From the NCBI GenBank assembly GCA_944385485.1, contig CALWXL010000005.1:1-55275 (forward strand): a stretch of 55,275 nucleotides of DNA, given 5' to 3'. Under the pieces are notes generated by a model. The model made no database searches. It was given only the letters and a program-made list of their open reading frames with translations, and was not told the DNA's origin. This DNA is from an uncultured Oscillospiraceae bacterium (GTDB lineage: Bacteria > Bacillota > Clostridia > Oscillospirales > Oscillospiraceae). Shown here in pieces: positions 23,674-31,444 of this stretch (within the stretch, counting starts at the first letter, position 1; every line of letters starts with the position of its first letter). A program made the translations under genes and the position numbers.

Positions 23674-24914
23674 AACGGAAAACTGGTTGTGCCCTGTTGG
23701 CCGCCGCTCTGTCCTTGGCTCTGCTTTCCGGCTGCTCCACCACCTCCGCCAAGGATCTGATGGAGCATATCACCCCCAGCGCCGAGACCCAACAGGCCGA
23801 TGTCACTTCCCTGCGGCCCTATGTGTCGGATTTTGGGGTGCGTCTGTTCCAGCAATCCTTCTCCCCAGAAGAAAACACCCTGCTCTCCCCCATTTCCGCT
23901 CTCTCTGCCCTGGCCATGACCGCCAATGGCGCTCAAGGAGAGACACTGAACCAGATGGAGGATGCCTTTGGACTGTCCGTGGAAGAAGGCAACGCCTACA
24001 TGGCCCATCTCCACGCCCAACTGGCCCAAGATGAGGAGTCCCCCCTTCACTTGGCCAATTCCATCTGGTTTTCTGACCGCGAGGACCTGACCGTTCAACC
24101 GGAATTTTTACAGACAGCCGCTGGCTATTACGGGGCTGGCGCATACCAGGCTCCCTTTGATGCCTCCACCGTCCGGGACATTAACCGCTGGGTCGACAAA
24201 CACACCCATGGCATGATTCCGGAGATCGTCAGCGAACTATCCACGGATTCCGTGATGTATTTGGTCAATGCCCTGGCCTTTGAAGGGGACTGGGCGGAGC
24301 CCTACCAGTCCTATCAGGTGAAATCGGGCACCTTTACCACCGCCACCGGGGAGTCTCGTGAGGTGGAACTGATGTATGCTCAACAAGACACCTATTTCGA
24401 GGACGAATGGGCCACGGGATTTCTCCAGCCCTACCGGGATGGAAACTTCGCCTTCGTGGCCCTGTTGCCTCGGGAAGGAATCTCGGTGGATGAGTATGTG
24501 GACAACATCACTGGGGAATATCTCTCCCAGCTGTTGGCCCATCCCATCGAAACGCCGGTAAACACCGCTTTGCCCAAGTTCTCCACCCAGCAGACCATCC
24601 AACTGGAAAACATCCTCCCTCTCATGGGGATGGAGGCCCCTTTCCATGGGGAAACAGCCGATTTTTCCGCTCTCGGCACCTGTGGAGATGTCAGCCTCTA
24701 TATCAACCGTGTGCTCCATAAAACCTACATCAACGTCAGCGAACGTGGCACCCAGGCAGGTGCCGCCACCGCTGTGGAAATGAACGCCGGCGGCTCCATG
24801 CCGTCAACCCCGCCCAAAGAGGTGATTTTGGACCGTCCCTTTGTATATCTGTTGGTGGATTGCCGGGAAAATGTTCCCCTGTTTCTAGGCACCATGATGG
24901 ACCCCACACGCTAA
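23670..24914 (+). CDS. Lipoprotein serpin (serine protease inhibitor)
   Basis: 414 residues. Signal peptide with lipobox LLSGC (Cys22), so the serpin is tethered to the outer face of the membrane. Serpin landmarks: NTLLSPISALSALAMTANGA, VNALAFEGDWAEPY, the LPKFS strand, VLHKTYINVSERGTQAGAAT leading into the reactive-centre hinge (GTQAGAATAVEM) and the closing DRPFVYLLVD. The Ala-rich hinge indicates an inhibitory serpin. The reactive loop reads MNAGGSMPST, so the target protease specificity is not obvious. It is coupled to the anti-sigma gene by ATGA and ended by a strong terminator. Gut bacterial serpins are known to inhibit host or microbial serine proteases. Confidence 0.92.
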   Translation: MKRKTGCALLAAALSLALLSGCSTTSAKDLMEHITPSAETQQADVTSLRPYVSDFGVRLFQQSFSPEENTLLSPISALSALAMTANGAQGETLNQMEDAFGLSVEEGNAYMAHLHAQLAQDEESPLHLANSIWFSDREDLTVQPEFLQTAAGYYGAGAYQAPFDASTVRDINRWVDKHTHGMIPEIVSELSTDSVMYLVNALAFEGDWAEPYQSYQVKSGTFTTATGESREVELMYAQQDTYFEDEWATGFLQPYRDGNFAFVALLPREGISVDEYVDNITGEYLSQLLAHPIETPVNTALPKFSTQQTIQLENILPLMGMEAPFHGETADFSALGTCGDVSLYINRVLHKTYINVSERGTQAGAATAVEMNAGGSMPSTPPKEVILDRPFVYLLVDCRENVPLFLGTMMDPTR

Positions 24915-24946
24915 AAAAAGCCGGGAGCGATGCTCCCGGCTTTTTT
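24914..24946. terminator. Bidirectional intrinsic terminator
   Basis: 15-bp stem (24914-24928 with 24932-24946) around GAT, flanked by A6 and T6, between the convergent serpin and aminopeptidase genes. Confidence 0.9.
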
Positions 24947-24951
24947 GTCGT

Positions 24952-26271
24952 TTATTCGCCCAGTACAAACTGCTCGCTGTCGGTGATCTTCAAGTCCGTG
25001 GCATAGAATGCGGTGAGGGCCTGGACCATGTACTGAGAGTCCTTCACTCCAGCGGTCTCGTAGGCGGAGTGCATGGCCAGCTGAGGCAGGCCCACATCCA
25101 CAGTGTGGAGAGACACCTGCTGCGTGGACAAGTTGCCCAGGGTACTGCCTCCGGCCATATCGCTGCGGTTGGCAAAGGTCTGCACCGGCACCTTGGCATC
25201 CTTACACAGCTGCATGAAAATGGCGGCGCTGATGCCATCGGTGGTGTACTTCTGGTTGGCGGAGAATTTCACCACCACGCCCTGGTTGAGATAGACGCAG
25301 TTCTCAGCGTCCGTCTTTTCCGGGTGGTTGGGGTGGACGGCGTGGGCGTTGTCACAGGAGACCATGAAGCTCTTGGCCACCGCCTGGAAGTAGTCCTGGG
25401 GCGCATAGCCCAGAGCGCCGTGGATACGCTGAAGCACGTCCCGCAGGAAGGTGGACAGGGCCCCCTGTTTGGTGCCAGAGCCCACCTCCTCGTTGTCAAA
25501 ACAGGAGAACACGTTGACCCCGTGGGGGTTTTCGCCCTGCAGGAAGGCCTTAAGCGAGGTGTAGGCACACTGGAGATCGTCCAGGCGGGGGGAAGAAATG
25601 AACTCCTCCTCCGCCCCCCACAGACTGGGGGCTACCCGGGGATAGAGGTACAGGTCACAGCCCACCACATGCTCCGGGTCCACACCCAGCTCTTTGGCGA
25701 TGAGGGCGTGGAAGCTGTTCTCCCCACACGCCCCGGCGGAGAACAAGGGGAGCATATCCACCTGCTGGTTGAACTTCATGCCGGAATTGACCTCCCGGTT
25801 CATGTGGATGGCCACATTGGGGATCAGGAGCAAATCCCGGTCAATGTTCAACAAGCGGGTGGAAATCTCATTGCCCTGGCGCACCAGCACACGCCCAGCC
25901 AGAGACAGAGGGCGATCCATCCAGCTGGAGCAGATCATGCCGCCGTACCCTTCTGTGTTCAGCTGCAAATAGCCGCCCTTGCCCTTGAGCTCTCCTTTGT
26001 CCTTGACCTTATAGCTGGGGGAGTCACTGTGAGAGGCGGTGATCTGGAAGTGGTAGTTGTCCAGCTCCTCTCCCACATGGAACGCGATGATGGAAGAGCC
26101 GTTGCGAGTGGTGTAATACTTGCCGCCCTTGGTGAGCGCCCAGGGGTCACACTCACGCAGTCGCTGATACCCGGCCTGGTCCAGCATCCGGGCCATTTCT
26201 GCCACAGCGTGGAAACAGCTGGGGCTATGTTGAATGAAGTTTAACACCTCACGAGAGGTCTTTGCATACAT
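24952..26271 (-). CDS. M18-family aminopeptidase
   Basis: 439 residues from ATG 26271 (AGGAGGAAAACAACC upstream). Zinc aminopeptidase of the aspartyl aminopeptidase family: SHSDSPSYKVK (first His ligand), SCFDNEEVGSGTKQGA (metal-binding Asp and catalytic Glu-Glu), SCDNAHAVHPNHPEK and HTVDVGLPQLAMHSAYETAG (C-terminal His). Cytosolic; removes N-terminal acidic or other residues from peptides. It has its own promoter and is convergent with the serpin. Confidence 0.92.
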   Translation of the reverse strand: MYAKTSREVLNFIQHSPSCFHAVAEMARMLDQAGYQRLRECDPWALTKGGKYYTTRNGSSIIAFHVGEELDNYHFQITASHSDSPSYKVKDKGELKGKGGYLQLNTEGYGGMICSSWMDRPLSLAGRVLVRQGNEISTRLLNIDRDLLLIPNVAIHMNREVNSGMKFNQQVDMLPLFSAGACGENSFHALIAKELGVDPEHVVGCDLYLYPRVAPSLWGAEEEFISSPRLDDLQCAYTSLKAFLQGENPHGVNVFSCFDNEEVGSGTKQGALSTFLRDVLQRIHGALGYAPQDYFQAVAKSFMVSCDNAHAVHPNHPEKTDAENCVYLNQGVVVKFSANQKYTTDGISAAIFMQLCKDAKVPVQTFANRSDMAGGSTLGNLSTQQVSLHTVDVGLPQLAMHSAYETAGVKDSQYMVQALTAFYATDLKITDSEQFVLGE

Positions 26272-26302
26272 GGTTGTTTTCCTCCTAGAACTTGTTTTCT
26301 CC

Positions 26303-26330
26303 ATTATACAAGATTTCGCAGGATTTTCAA
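26303..26330 (-). promoter_or_regulatory. Promoter of the M18 aminopeptidase gene
   Basis: TTGAAA (26330-26325), 16-bp spacer, TATAAT (26308-26303) on the minus strand. Confidence 0.8.
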
Positions 26331-26340
26331 TCATCAGAGA

Positions 26341-26373
26341 AAAAGCCGAGGTGCTTGACGCACCCCGGCTTTT
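26341..26373 (-). terminator. Intrinsic terminator of the ferredoxin-hcp transcript
   Basis: 14-bp stem with one mismatch (26341-26354 with 26360-26373) and T-run on the minus strand, about 235 nt past the hcp stop codon. Confidence 0.75.
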
Positions 26374-26440
26374 TCTGTCTAAATGCTAACCTGTACAAGA
26401 AGTTGAGACAAGCGTCCTCCCACAAAAGCCCTCGGCAGAG

Positions 26441-26604
26441 TTTTCCCGCTCAAAGCGGGAAAAGAAGTTGAAATCACGTATTTTCCCAGGACATGTGCAT
26501 GGGAAAATACACTTCTCAGCCCGCCAGTGTGGCATTGGGTCGTACTTTGACCCAATGGTGCATGCAGCGGGCTGCAATCTCTCAAAAATGCTTGCATTTT
26601 TGAG
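26441..26604 (-). repeat. Cluster of perfect hairpins in the hcp 3' region
   Basis: This 336-bp gap between the aminopeptidase and hcp holds no gene. It contains hairpins with stems 26441-26450/26454-26463, 26478-26488/26500-26510, 26533-26541/26549-26557 and 26581-26591/26594-26604, plus longer-range pairing of 26517-26524 with 26567-26574 and of 26511-26518 with 26601-26608. The last hairpin starts 4 nt after the hcp stop codon. The nested pairing suggests a folded RNA or a palindromic intergenic element. Confidence 0.65.
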
Positions 26605-26607
26605 AAG

Positions 26608-28239
26608 TTATCCAAAGAAGAACTTCATATCCTCTTCCACACTGCTGATACCGACAATGCCGAAGTTGTCCACCAGCACTTTAGCCACGTTGGGGCTGAG
26701 GAAAGCGGGCAGCGTGGGGCCCAGGTGGATATTCTTCACCCCCAGGTACAGAAGGGACAGCAGCACAATCACCGCCTTCTGCTCATACCAGGCAATGTTG
26801 TAGATGATGGGCAGGTCGTTGATATCTTCCAGGCCAAACACTTCCTTGAGCTTCAGGGCGATAACCGCCAGAGAGTAGGAGTCGTTGCACTGCCCGGCAT
26901 CCAGAACACGGGGAATACCGCCGATGTCGCCCAGAGGCAGCTTGTTGTATTTGTACTTGGCGCAGCCAGCGGTGAGGATCACAGTGTCCTGGGGCAGTGC
27001 CTTGGCAAACTCGGTGTAATAGTCCCGGCTCTTGGCCCGGCCGTCGCAGCCTGCCATCACCACGAACTTTTTGATGGCGCCGCTCTTCACCGCCTCCACC
27101 ACTTTGTCAGCCAGGGCCAGCACCTGGGCGTGGGCAAAGCCGCCTACAATCTCTCCCGTCTCAATCTCAGCGGGAGGGGCGCACTTTTTGGCATGGGCAA
27201 TGATGGCAGAGAAGTCCTTCTGCTCTCCCACCTCCCCGGGAATATGGGTGCAGCCGGGGTAGCCTGCAGCTCCGGTGGTATACATGCGATCCTTGTAGCT
27301 GTCTTTGGGCGGCACAATGCAGTTGGTGGTCATGAGGATGGGACCGTGGAAGGACTCAAACTCCTCCTTCTGCTTCCACCAGGCATTGCCGTAGTTACCC
27401 ACAAAGTTGGGGTACTTCTTGAAGGCGGGATAGTAGTGAGCGGGGAGCATCTCCGAGTGGGTATACACATCCACTCCAGTGCCCTGGGTCTGCTCCAGCA
27501 GCATCTCCAGATCTCGCAGGTCGTGGCCGGAGACCAGAATGCCCGGGTTCTTCCTCACGCCGATGTTTACCTTGGTGATCTCCGGGTTGCCATAGGTGGA
27601 GGTGTTGGCCTTGTCCAGCATGGCCATGCCTGCCACACCGTACTTACCCGTCTCCATGGTCAGAGCCACCAAGTCGTCCACGGTGAGGCTATCATCCAGG
27701 GTAGCCGCCAGAGCCCGCTGCAAGAAAGCATCCACCTGGGGATCGTCCTGAAGCAACACATTGGCGTGCTTGGAGTAGGCAGACAGCCCCTTGAGTCCGT
27801 AGGTAATCAGTTCCCGCAGAGAGCGAATGTCCTCGTTCTCGGTGGACAGCACCCCCACCGTCTTGGCCTTCTCCTCCCAGTCGCCGGAGCCATCCCACAG
27901 GGCCGCCTCAGGCAGCCCCTGGGTGGTGCTCAGCTGAGTGAGCAGCTTGGCCTTCTCCTCCAGAGTGGCGCGGATGCGGGCCTCGATACTCTCCTTGTCA
28001 AAGTTGGCATTGGTGATGGTTATAAAGAGGTTGAGGGTTATGAGATGGTTGATCTCCGGGGAGATCTCCTTTCCCTCCCCCCGGAGCGCGGTGGTGACCG
28101 CAGAAATTCCCCGGCTGACGTACACCAGCAGATCTTGCATGGCTGCCACATCCGGCTGCTTGCCGCACACGCCCACCATGGTGCAGCCACGGCACCCGGC
28201 GGTCTCCTGACACTGATAGCAAAACATCTTTTGTTCCAT
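26608..28239 (-). CDS. hcp: Hybrid cluster protein (hydroxylamine/NO reductase)
   Basis: 543 residues. The N-terminal Cys motif C7-x2-C10-x8-C19-x5-C25 binds the [4Fe-4S] cluster, and downstream Cys, Glu and His residues of the hybrid [4Fe-2S-2O] cluster lie in conserved contexts ([59 protein letters not shown]). Hcp proteins reduce hydroxylamine in vitro and NO in vivo in E. coli, with a redox partner. The gene follows a ferredoxin gene by 1 nt on the same strand, which is the likely electron donor. Regulated from the palindrome at 28552-28571. Confidence 0.95.
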   Translation of the reverse strand: MEQKMFCYQCQETAGCRGCTMVGVCGKQPDVAAMQDLLVYVSRGISAVTTALRGEGKEISPEINHLITLNLFITITNANFDKESIEARIRATLEEKAKLLTQLSTTQGLPEAALWDGSGDWEEKAKTVGVLSTENEDIRSLRELITYGLKGLSAYSKHANVLLQDDPQVDAFLQRALAATLDDSLTVDDLVALTMETGKYGVAGMAMLDKANTSTYGNPEITKVNIGVRKNPGILVSGHDLRDLEMLLEQTQGTGVDVYTHSEMLPAHYYPAFKKYPNFVGNYGNAWWKQKEEFESFHGPILMTTNCIVPPKDSYKDRMYTTGAAGYPGCTHIPGEVGEQKDFSAIIAHAKKCAPPAEIETGEIVGGFAHAQVLALADKVVEAVKSGAIKKFVVMAGCDGRAKSRDYYTEFAKALPQDTVILTAGCAKYKYNKLPLGDIGGIPRVLDAGQCNDSYSLAVIALKLKEVFGLEDINDLPIIYNIAWYEQKAVIVLLSLLYLGVKNIHLGPTLPAFLSPNVAKVLVDNFGIVGISSVEEDMKFFFG

Positions 28240-28240
28240 G

Positions 28241-28447
28241 TTATAACGTCCTTTCGTGGTTTTCCAGCCAGCTGATGGCCGTCACGGGACAGGAGTCAAT
28301 GGCCTCCTGCACCGGCGACAAGGTCTCCTCTGTCACGGACTGGCAAACACCGGACTTTCCGTCCTCGCCGATGCGAAACACCTTGGGACACAAACCCACG
28401 CATACCCCACATCCGATACACAGATACTGATCCACAGCAACTTTCAT
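28241..28447 (-). CDS. Small [4Fe-4S] ferredoxin
   Basis: 68 residues from ATG 28447 (AAAGGAAGTG upstream). One cubane cluster: C10-x2-C13-x2-C16 and C53-P. Extra Cys at 20 and 35 are not in the classical second-cluster pattern. It is the first gene of the operon and stops 1 nt before hcp, so it is a probable electron donor for Hcp; this replaces the Hcr flavoprotein partner found in enterobacteria. Confidence 0.9.
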   Translation of the reverse strand: MKVAVDQYLCIGCGVCVGLCPKVFRIGEDGKSGVCQSVTEETLSPVQEAIDSCPVTAISWLENHERTL

Positions 28448-28526
28448 GCAAAGCACTTCCTTTCCAGTTGATGCTCTTAGAATGCCACTGTGTCCAGTGT
28501 CTTAAACCTTCCTTGTTGCACTCCGG

Positions 28527-28571
28527 ATGATATCACGTCCTTTCCTTTGGCGCTGTTGTTATAACAACAGC
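28527..28571 (-). promoter_or_regulatory. HcpR-type operator and class II promoter of ferredoxin-hcp
   Basis: Perfect 20-bp palindrome (28552-28571) with half-sites TGTTGT-TATA-ACAACA. On the minus strand an extended -10 TGA-TATCAT lies at 28532-28527 with no -35. The palindrome centre is 29.5 bp from the -10 edge, identical to the spacing at 21018-21062, about -41.5 from the expected start site. Confidence 0.85.
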
Positions 28572-28585
28572 TATATCAAAATTTT

Positions 28586-28619
28586 TTGCCAGGCCACGGA
28601 GCGTTCCATGGCCTGGCAA
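28586..28619 (-). terminator. Terminator of the VWA gene at 28634
   Basis: 15-bp stem with one mismatch (28586-28600 with 28605-28619), with T-rich sequence after it on the minus strand, just past the stop codon. Confidence 0.75.
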
Positions 28620-28633
28620 AATATCATTTTATT

Positions 28634-29989
28634 TTATTGCTCTGGACAACACACAAAGTCCGAATCCATATAGTGGGCAAAGGTCTGTACCTGGAAGCGT
28701 CGGGGCTCACACAAGCTTCCTCCATCCTCCGGCACCGCAAAACGCACACAACGCACCAAAACATCCCGGCACCCCATCTCCTGATGGGCGGGAACTGTGA
28801 CCACCTTGACCCCTCGGGTCTGCGTTTCCTCGTTCTCATGGACCTCTGTGAGAATTACCGCCAGGGCCACCCGACGGTTTGGGCAGACATCCTTTATGGT
28901 CACATCCATCTGGAGAATGCGGCCCACAGAGTCCAGGGCAATCTCTCCCGCATCCACCACCACGGAATCGGTACACCCCTCCACCGTTACGTCCACCGGA
29001 GTGGGGCACGGCTCAGGCTGAATCACCACATCACAGCGCACCCGCACCGTGGGGTCCGGAAACACCACCAAGTTGCCTTGGGTATCACTGTACTGAATAG
29101 ACTGGTTGACCAGCTTCAATCCGCCCGTTTTCCCCCGGTGCCGTACCAGGAAGGACAGGGTGGCACTTTCCACGCCACTCACTCCAAGCCCGTCCATGCG
29201 CCAGGTCAGCTTGGTGTCGCTCTGCTGCTCCACCGTTCCCTTGTCCGGGGGATCGATTTGCACAAGTTCAAAATCCGGATTGAGCTCCTCATCAATCTTC
29301 AGGTCTGTGGCTCCCGGCTTGGTGAGGTTGGCGGCCAGTTCGGCAAAGATTTCTTCCAGATCTGCCGGAGTGGGCGCAATGGCCACATGGATGGAATCCG
29401 GGTCCGTGGCCCAGGTATTCAGTGCGCTCACATCCAGTCCGTCCGCTCCCACCAGACCGATGCAGTAAATGATGATCCCCAAAGCTTTCGCCTGAGCGGC
29501 AATGGGGGCCGGAGGTGGGCCTGCGGTGGTGTTACCGTCGGTGAACATCACCATCACCTTCACCGGATTGGTCCCCGTCTCCAAAAGCTGAGTGGCCTGG
29601 GCAAAGGCATCCCCGTGGTTGGTGCTGCCCCCTGCGGTCAAATCGTTTACCGCCGTTTTCAAATCTGCTACGGATGTGGTCAATGTGGTATCTTTCTGGG
29701 CGGTGGAGGCAAAACTCACCACCCCCATGCGGGTTCCTGCGCCCAGCTCCCCGCTTCCTCCGCCGCTGTTGGTGGCCTCCTGTATAATATCAATGAACGT
29801 GTCCGCTCCTTCTTTCATGGCAGCCAACGGCGCACCCGCCATGCTGCCGGAGCGGTCCAGCACCAAGACAATATCCGTGGGGTTTTCGATGATGTCCGGG
29901 GCAGCAGTCAGAGCCAAGGTTACCTTGAACTCTCCGTCACACCCGATCTGAGCCCGGTCCACCACCTTGTTTGAACTGGTAATTCCCAT
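28634..29989 (-). CDS. VWA-domain protein with Cys-rich C-terminal half
   Basis: 451 residues, no signal peptide or membrane helix. VWA domain (residues 38-215) with a full MIDAS: DRSGSM at 45-50, a Thr in GGSTNHG and VMFTDGNT. The second half is beta-rich with Cys pairs (VRVRCDVVIQPEPCP, EGCTDS, KDVCPNRR, GCRDVLVRCVRF, DFVCCPEQ) and resembles domains that Clostridia use in surface or spore-coat proteins. Without a secretion signal, a spore coat or cytosolic role is more likely than a secreted one. GGAGG precedes the ATG. Confidence 0.75.
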   Translation of the reverse strand: MGITSSNKVVDRAQIGCDGEFKVTLALTAAPDIIENPTDIVLVLDRSGSMAGAPLAAMKEGADTFIDIIQEATNSGGGSGELGAGTRMGVVSFASTAQKDTTLTTSVADLKTAVNDLTAGGSTNHGDAFAQATQLLETGTNPVKVMVMFTDGNTTAGPPPAPIAAQAKALGIIIYCIGLVGADGLDVSALNTWATDPDSIHVAIAPTPADLEEIFAELAANLTKPGATDLKIDEELNPDFELVQIDPPDKGTVEQQSDTKLTWRMDGLGVSGVESATLSFLVRHRGKTGGLKLVNQSIQYSDTQGNLVVFPDPTVRVRCDVVIQPEPCPTPVDVTVEGCTDSVVVDAGEIALDSVGRILQMDVTIKDVCPNRRVALAVILTEVHENEETQTRGVKVVTVPAHQEMGCRDVLVRCVRFAVPEDGGSLCEPRRFQVQTFAHYMDSDFVCCPEQ

Positions 29990-30004
29990 CTGGGCATCCT
30001 CCTT

Positions 30005-30027
30005 CCAGGGGGGCTATCCCCCCCCAG
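30005..30027 (-). other. G/C hairpin between glycerate kinase and VWA genes
   Basis: GGGGGG-CTAT-CCCCCC hairpin in the leader of the VWA gene, 15-20 bp before its ribosome-binding site. It may terminate glycerate kinase transcripts, but no T tract follows on the minus strand. Confidence 0.4.
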
Positions 30028-30068
30028 CCATTCTATGCCCTGCGGGTTTTTTTGTCCGTTCCCTCCAC

Positions 30069-31205
30069 TCATGTACGCACCGCCTGCATCAGCCGGGCCA
30101 CCCGTTCCGCCGCGGAGGCCAACAGGGTGTTGCTGTTGTCCATTGCCTCCTCCAGCGTGATGGGGCCGGGAGCTGTGGAAAAGATGGCGTCAATGCCGTA
30201 ATCATAGACCCGCTCCGCCTGAGGGCCTATGCCGCCAACGATGGCCACCACCGGAATATTCCGCTGAGCCTTCACCCGCTGGGCCACCCCCACCGGAGTC
30301 TTTCCACAGATGGACTGCCCATCGATACGTCCCTCCCCTGTTATCACCAGGTCTGCATCAGCGATACGCCGATCAAACCCCACGGTGTCCAGCACCGTGG
30401 TGATACCGGAACGGATCTGCGCATTGGTAAAGAGGAGCAGCCCCGCTCCCAGCCCACCCGCCGCACCGGCTCCCGGAACTTGGGCCACATCCCGCCCCGT
30501 ACAGGCCAGACCGATCCGGGCAAAATGGGCCAAATCCTCATCCAATTCCCATACCATTTCATCATCGGCTCCCTTTTGGGGGCCATACACCGCCGAAGCC
30601 CCTTGGGGTCCGCACAGGGGGTTGGTAACATCGCAGGCCGCCACAATGGGTATATTGGCCAGTCTGGAGTCCAATCCACTCAGCTCCATCCGCTCCAACC
30701 TGTTCAGCGCACCACCGCCTGGTGGGAGGCTTCGTCCCTGGGCATCCAACAGCTTCACCCCCAAAGCCTGAGCCACCCCGGCCCCACCGTCGTTGGTGGC
30801 GCTTCCACCCAATCCCAGTACCATACGGGTACACCCGGCGTCCAGGGCCGCAGCCATCAACTGCCCGGTTCCATAGGTTGTGGTACACATGGGGTTACGT
30901 TCCTCTGGGGCCAGCAGGGGCAACCCGCTGGCTGCCGCCATCTCGATAACTGCAGTGCCATCGTTCAGCAGGGCAAAGTCCGCTTGAACCGGAGCTCCCA
31001 ACGGCCCCATAACAGGCACGGTGATTCTCTCCCCAGGCAGACTGTGCAAAAAGGCATCCACCGTTCCCTCTCCGCCATCTGCCACCGGGATTCCATCCAC
31101 TTCCGCCTCTGGCCAGACACGGCGGATGCCCTCTTCCAGATATGACACCGCCTCAACCGCACTGACACTTCCCTTAAAGGAATCACTGGCAATGACCACT
31201 TTCAC
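30069..31205 (-). CDS. Glycerate kinase (GarK/GlxK family)
   Basis: 378 residues from GTG 31205, which gives the canonical MKVVIASDSFKGS start and sits 8 nt from GGGGAG; ATG 31211 is in frame but too close to that site. Conserved parts are DGGEGT, LGLGGSATNDGGAG, CDVTNPL, GAAGGLGAGL and VITGEGRIDGQS. Phosphorylates D-glycerate using ATP, to 2- or 3-phosphoglycerate. It is a single gene with its own promoter. Confidence 0.92.
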   Translation of the reverse strand: MKVVIASDSFKGSVSAVEAVSYLEEGIRRVWPEAEVDGIPVADGGEGTVDAFLHSLPGERITVPVMGPLGAPVQADFALLNDGTAVIEMAAASGLPLLAPEERNPMCTTTYGTGQLMAAALDAGCTRMVLGLGGSATNDGGAGVAQALGVKLLDAQGRSLPPGGGALNRLERMELSGLDSRLANIPIVAACDVTNPLCGPQGASAVYGPQKGADDEMVWELDEDLAHFARIGLACTGRDVAQVPGAGAAGGLGAGLLLFTNAQIRSGITTVLDTVGFDRRIADADLVITGEGRIDGQSICGKTPVGVAQRVKAQRNIPVVAIVGGIGPQAERVYDYGIDAIFSTAPGPITLEEAMDNSNTLLASAAERVARLMQAVRT

Positions 31206-31238
31206 AGCCATCTCTCCCCTCATGTTACGTATGACATC

Positions 31239-31267
31239 AGTATAACACCGTCGCTTCCTACCCTCAA
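31239..31267 (-). promoter_or_regulatory. Promoter of the glycerate kinase gene
   Basis: TTGAGG (31267-31262), 17-bp spacer, TATACT (31244-31239). Confidence 0.75.
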
Positions 31268-31362
31268 GTGCACGGTACCACCCCAATTTTTCCATCAGAA
31301 TCCCTTGCGTTAAGTGCTCATGTATGGTATAGTTTGCTTAGGGTAACCACCCCTGTTCTTTT

Positions 31363-31424
31363 TTGCACAAAATGTTAGCGTATGCTAACATTCTTTTTTG
31401 TGTTATTTGTTAGCCTTGGCTAAT
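31363..31424 (+). promoter_or_regulatory. Operator pair and promoter of the CydDC-like exporter operon
   Basis: AATGTTAGC-GTAT-GCTAACATT (31371-31392, perfect 9-bp arms) and TTAGCC-TT-GGCTAA (31410-31423). TTGCAC (31363-31368) and TAACAT (31386-31391) with a 17-bp spacer could be the promoter, which puts the first palindrome in its spacer. The core matches the operator before the small membrane protein at 22044. Confidence 0.7.
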
Positions 31425-31444
31425 TGGAAGGAGATTTGATTTCC

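Noticed and set aside
26725..28275. 516-codon open frame antisense to hcp
   Set aside because: Antisense shadow; no ribosome-binding site or domain, and it runs through the ferredoxin-hcp junction.
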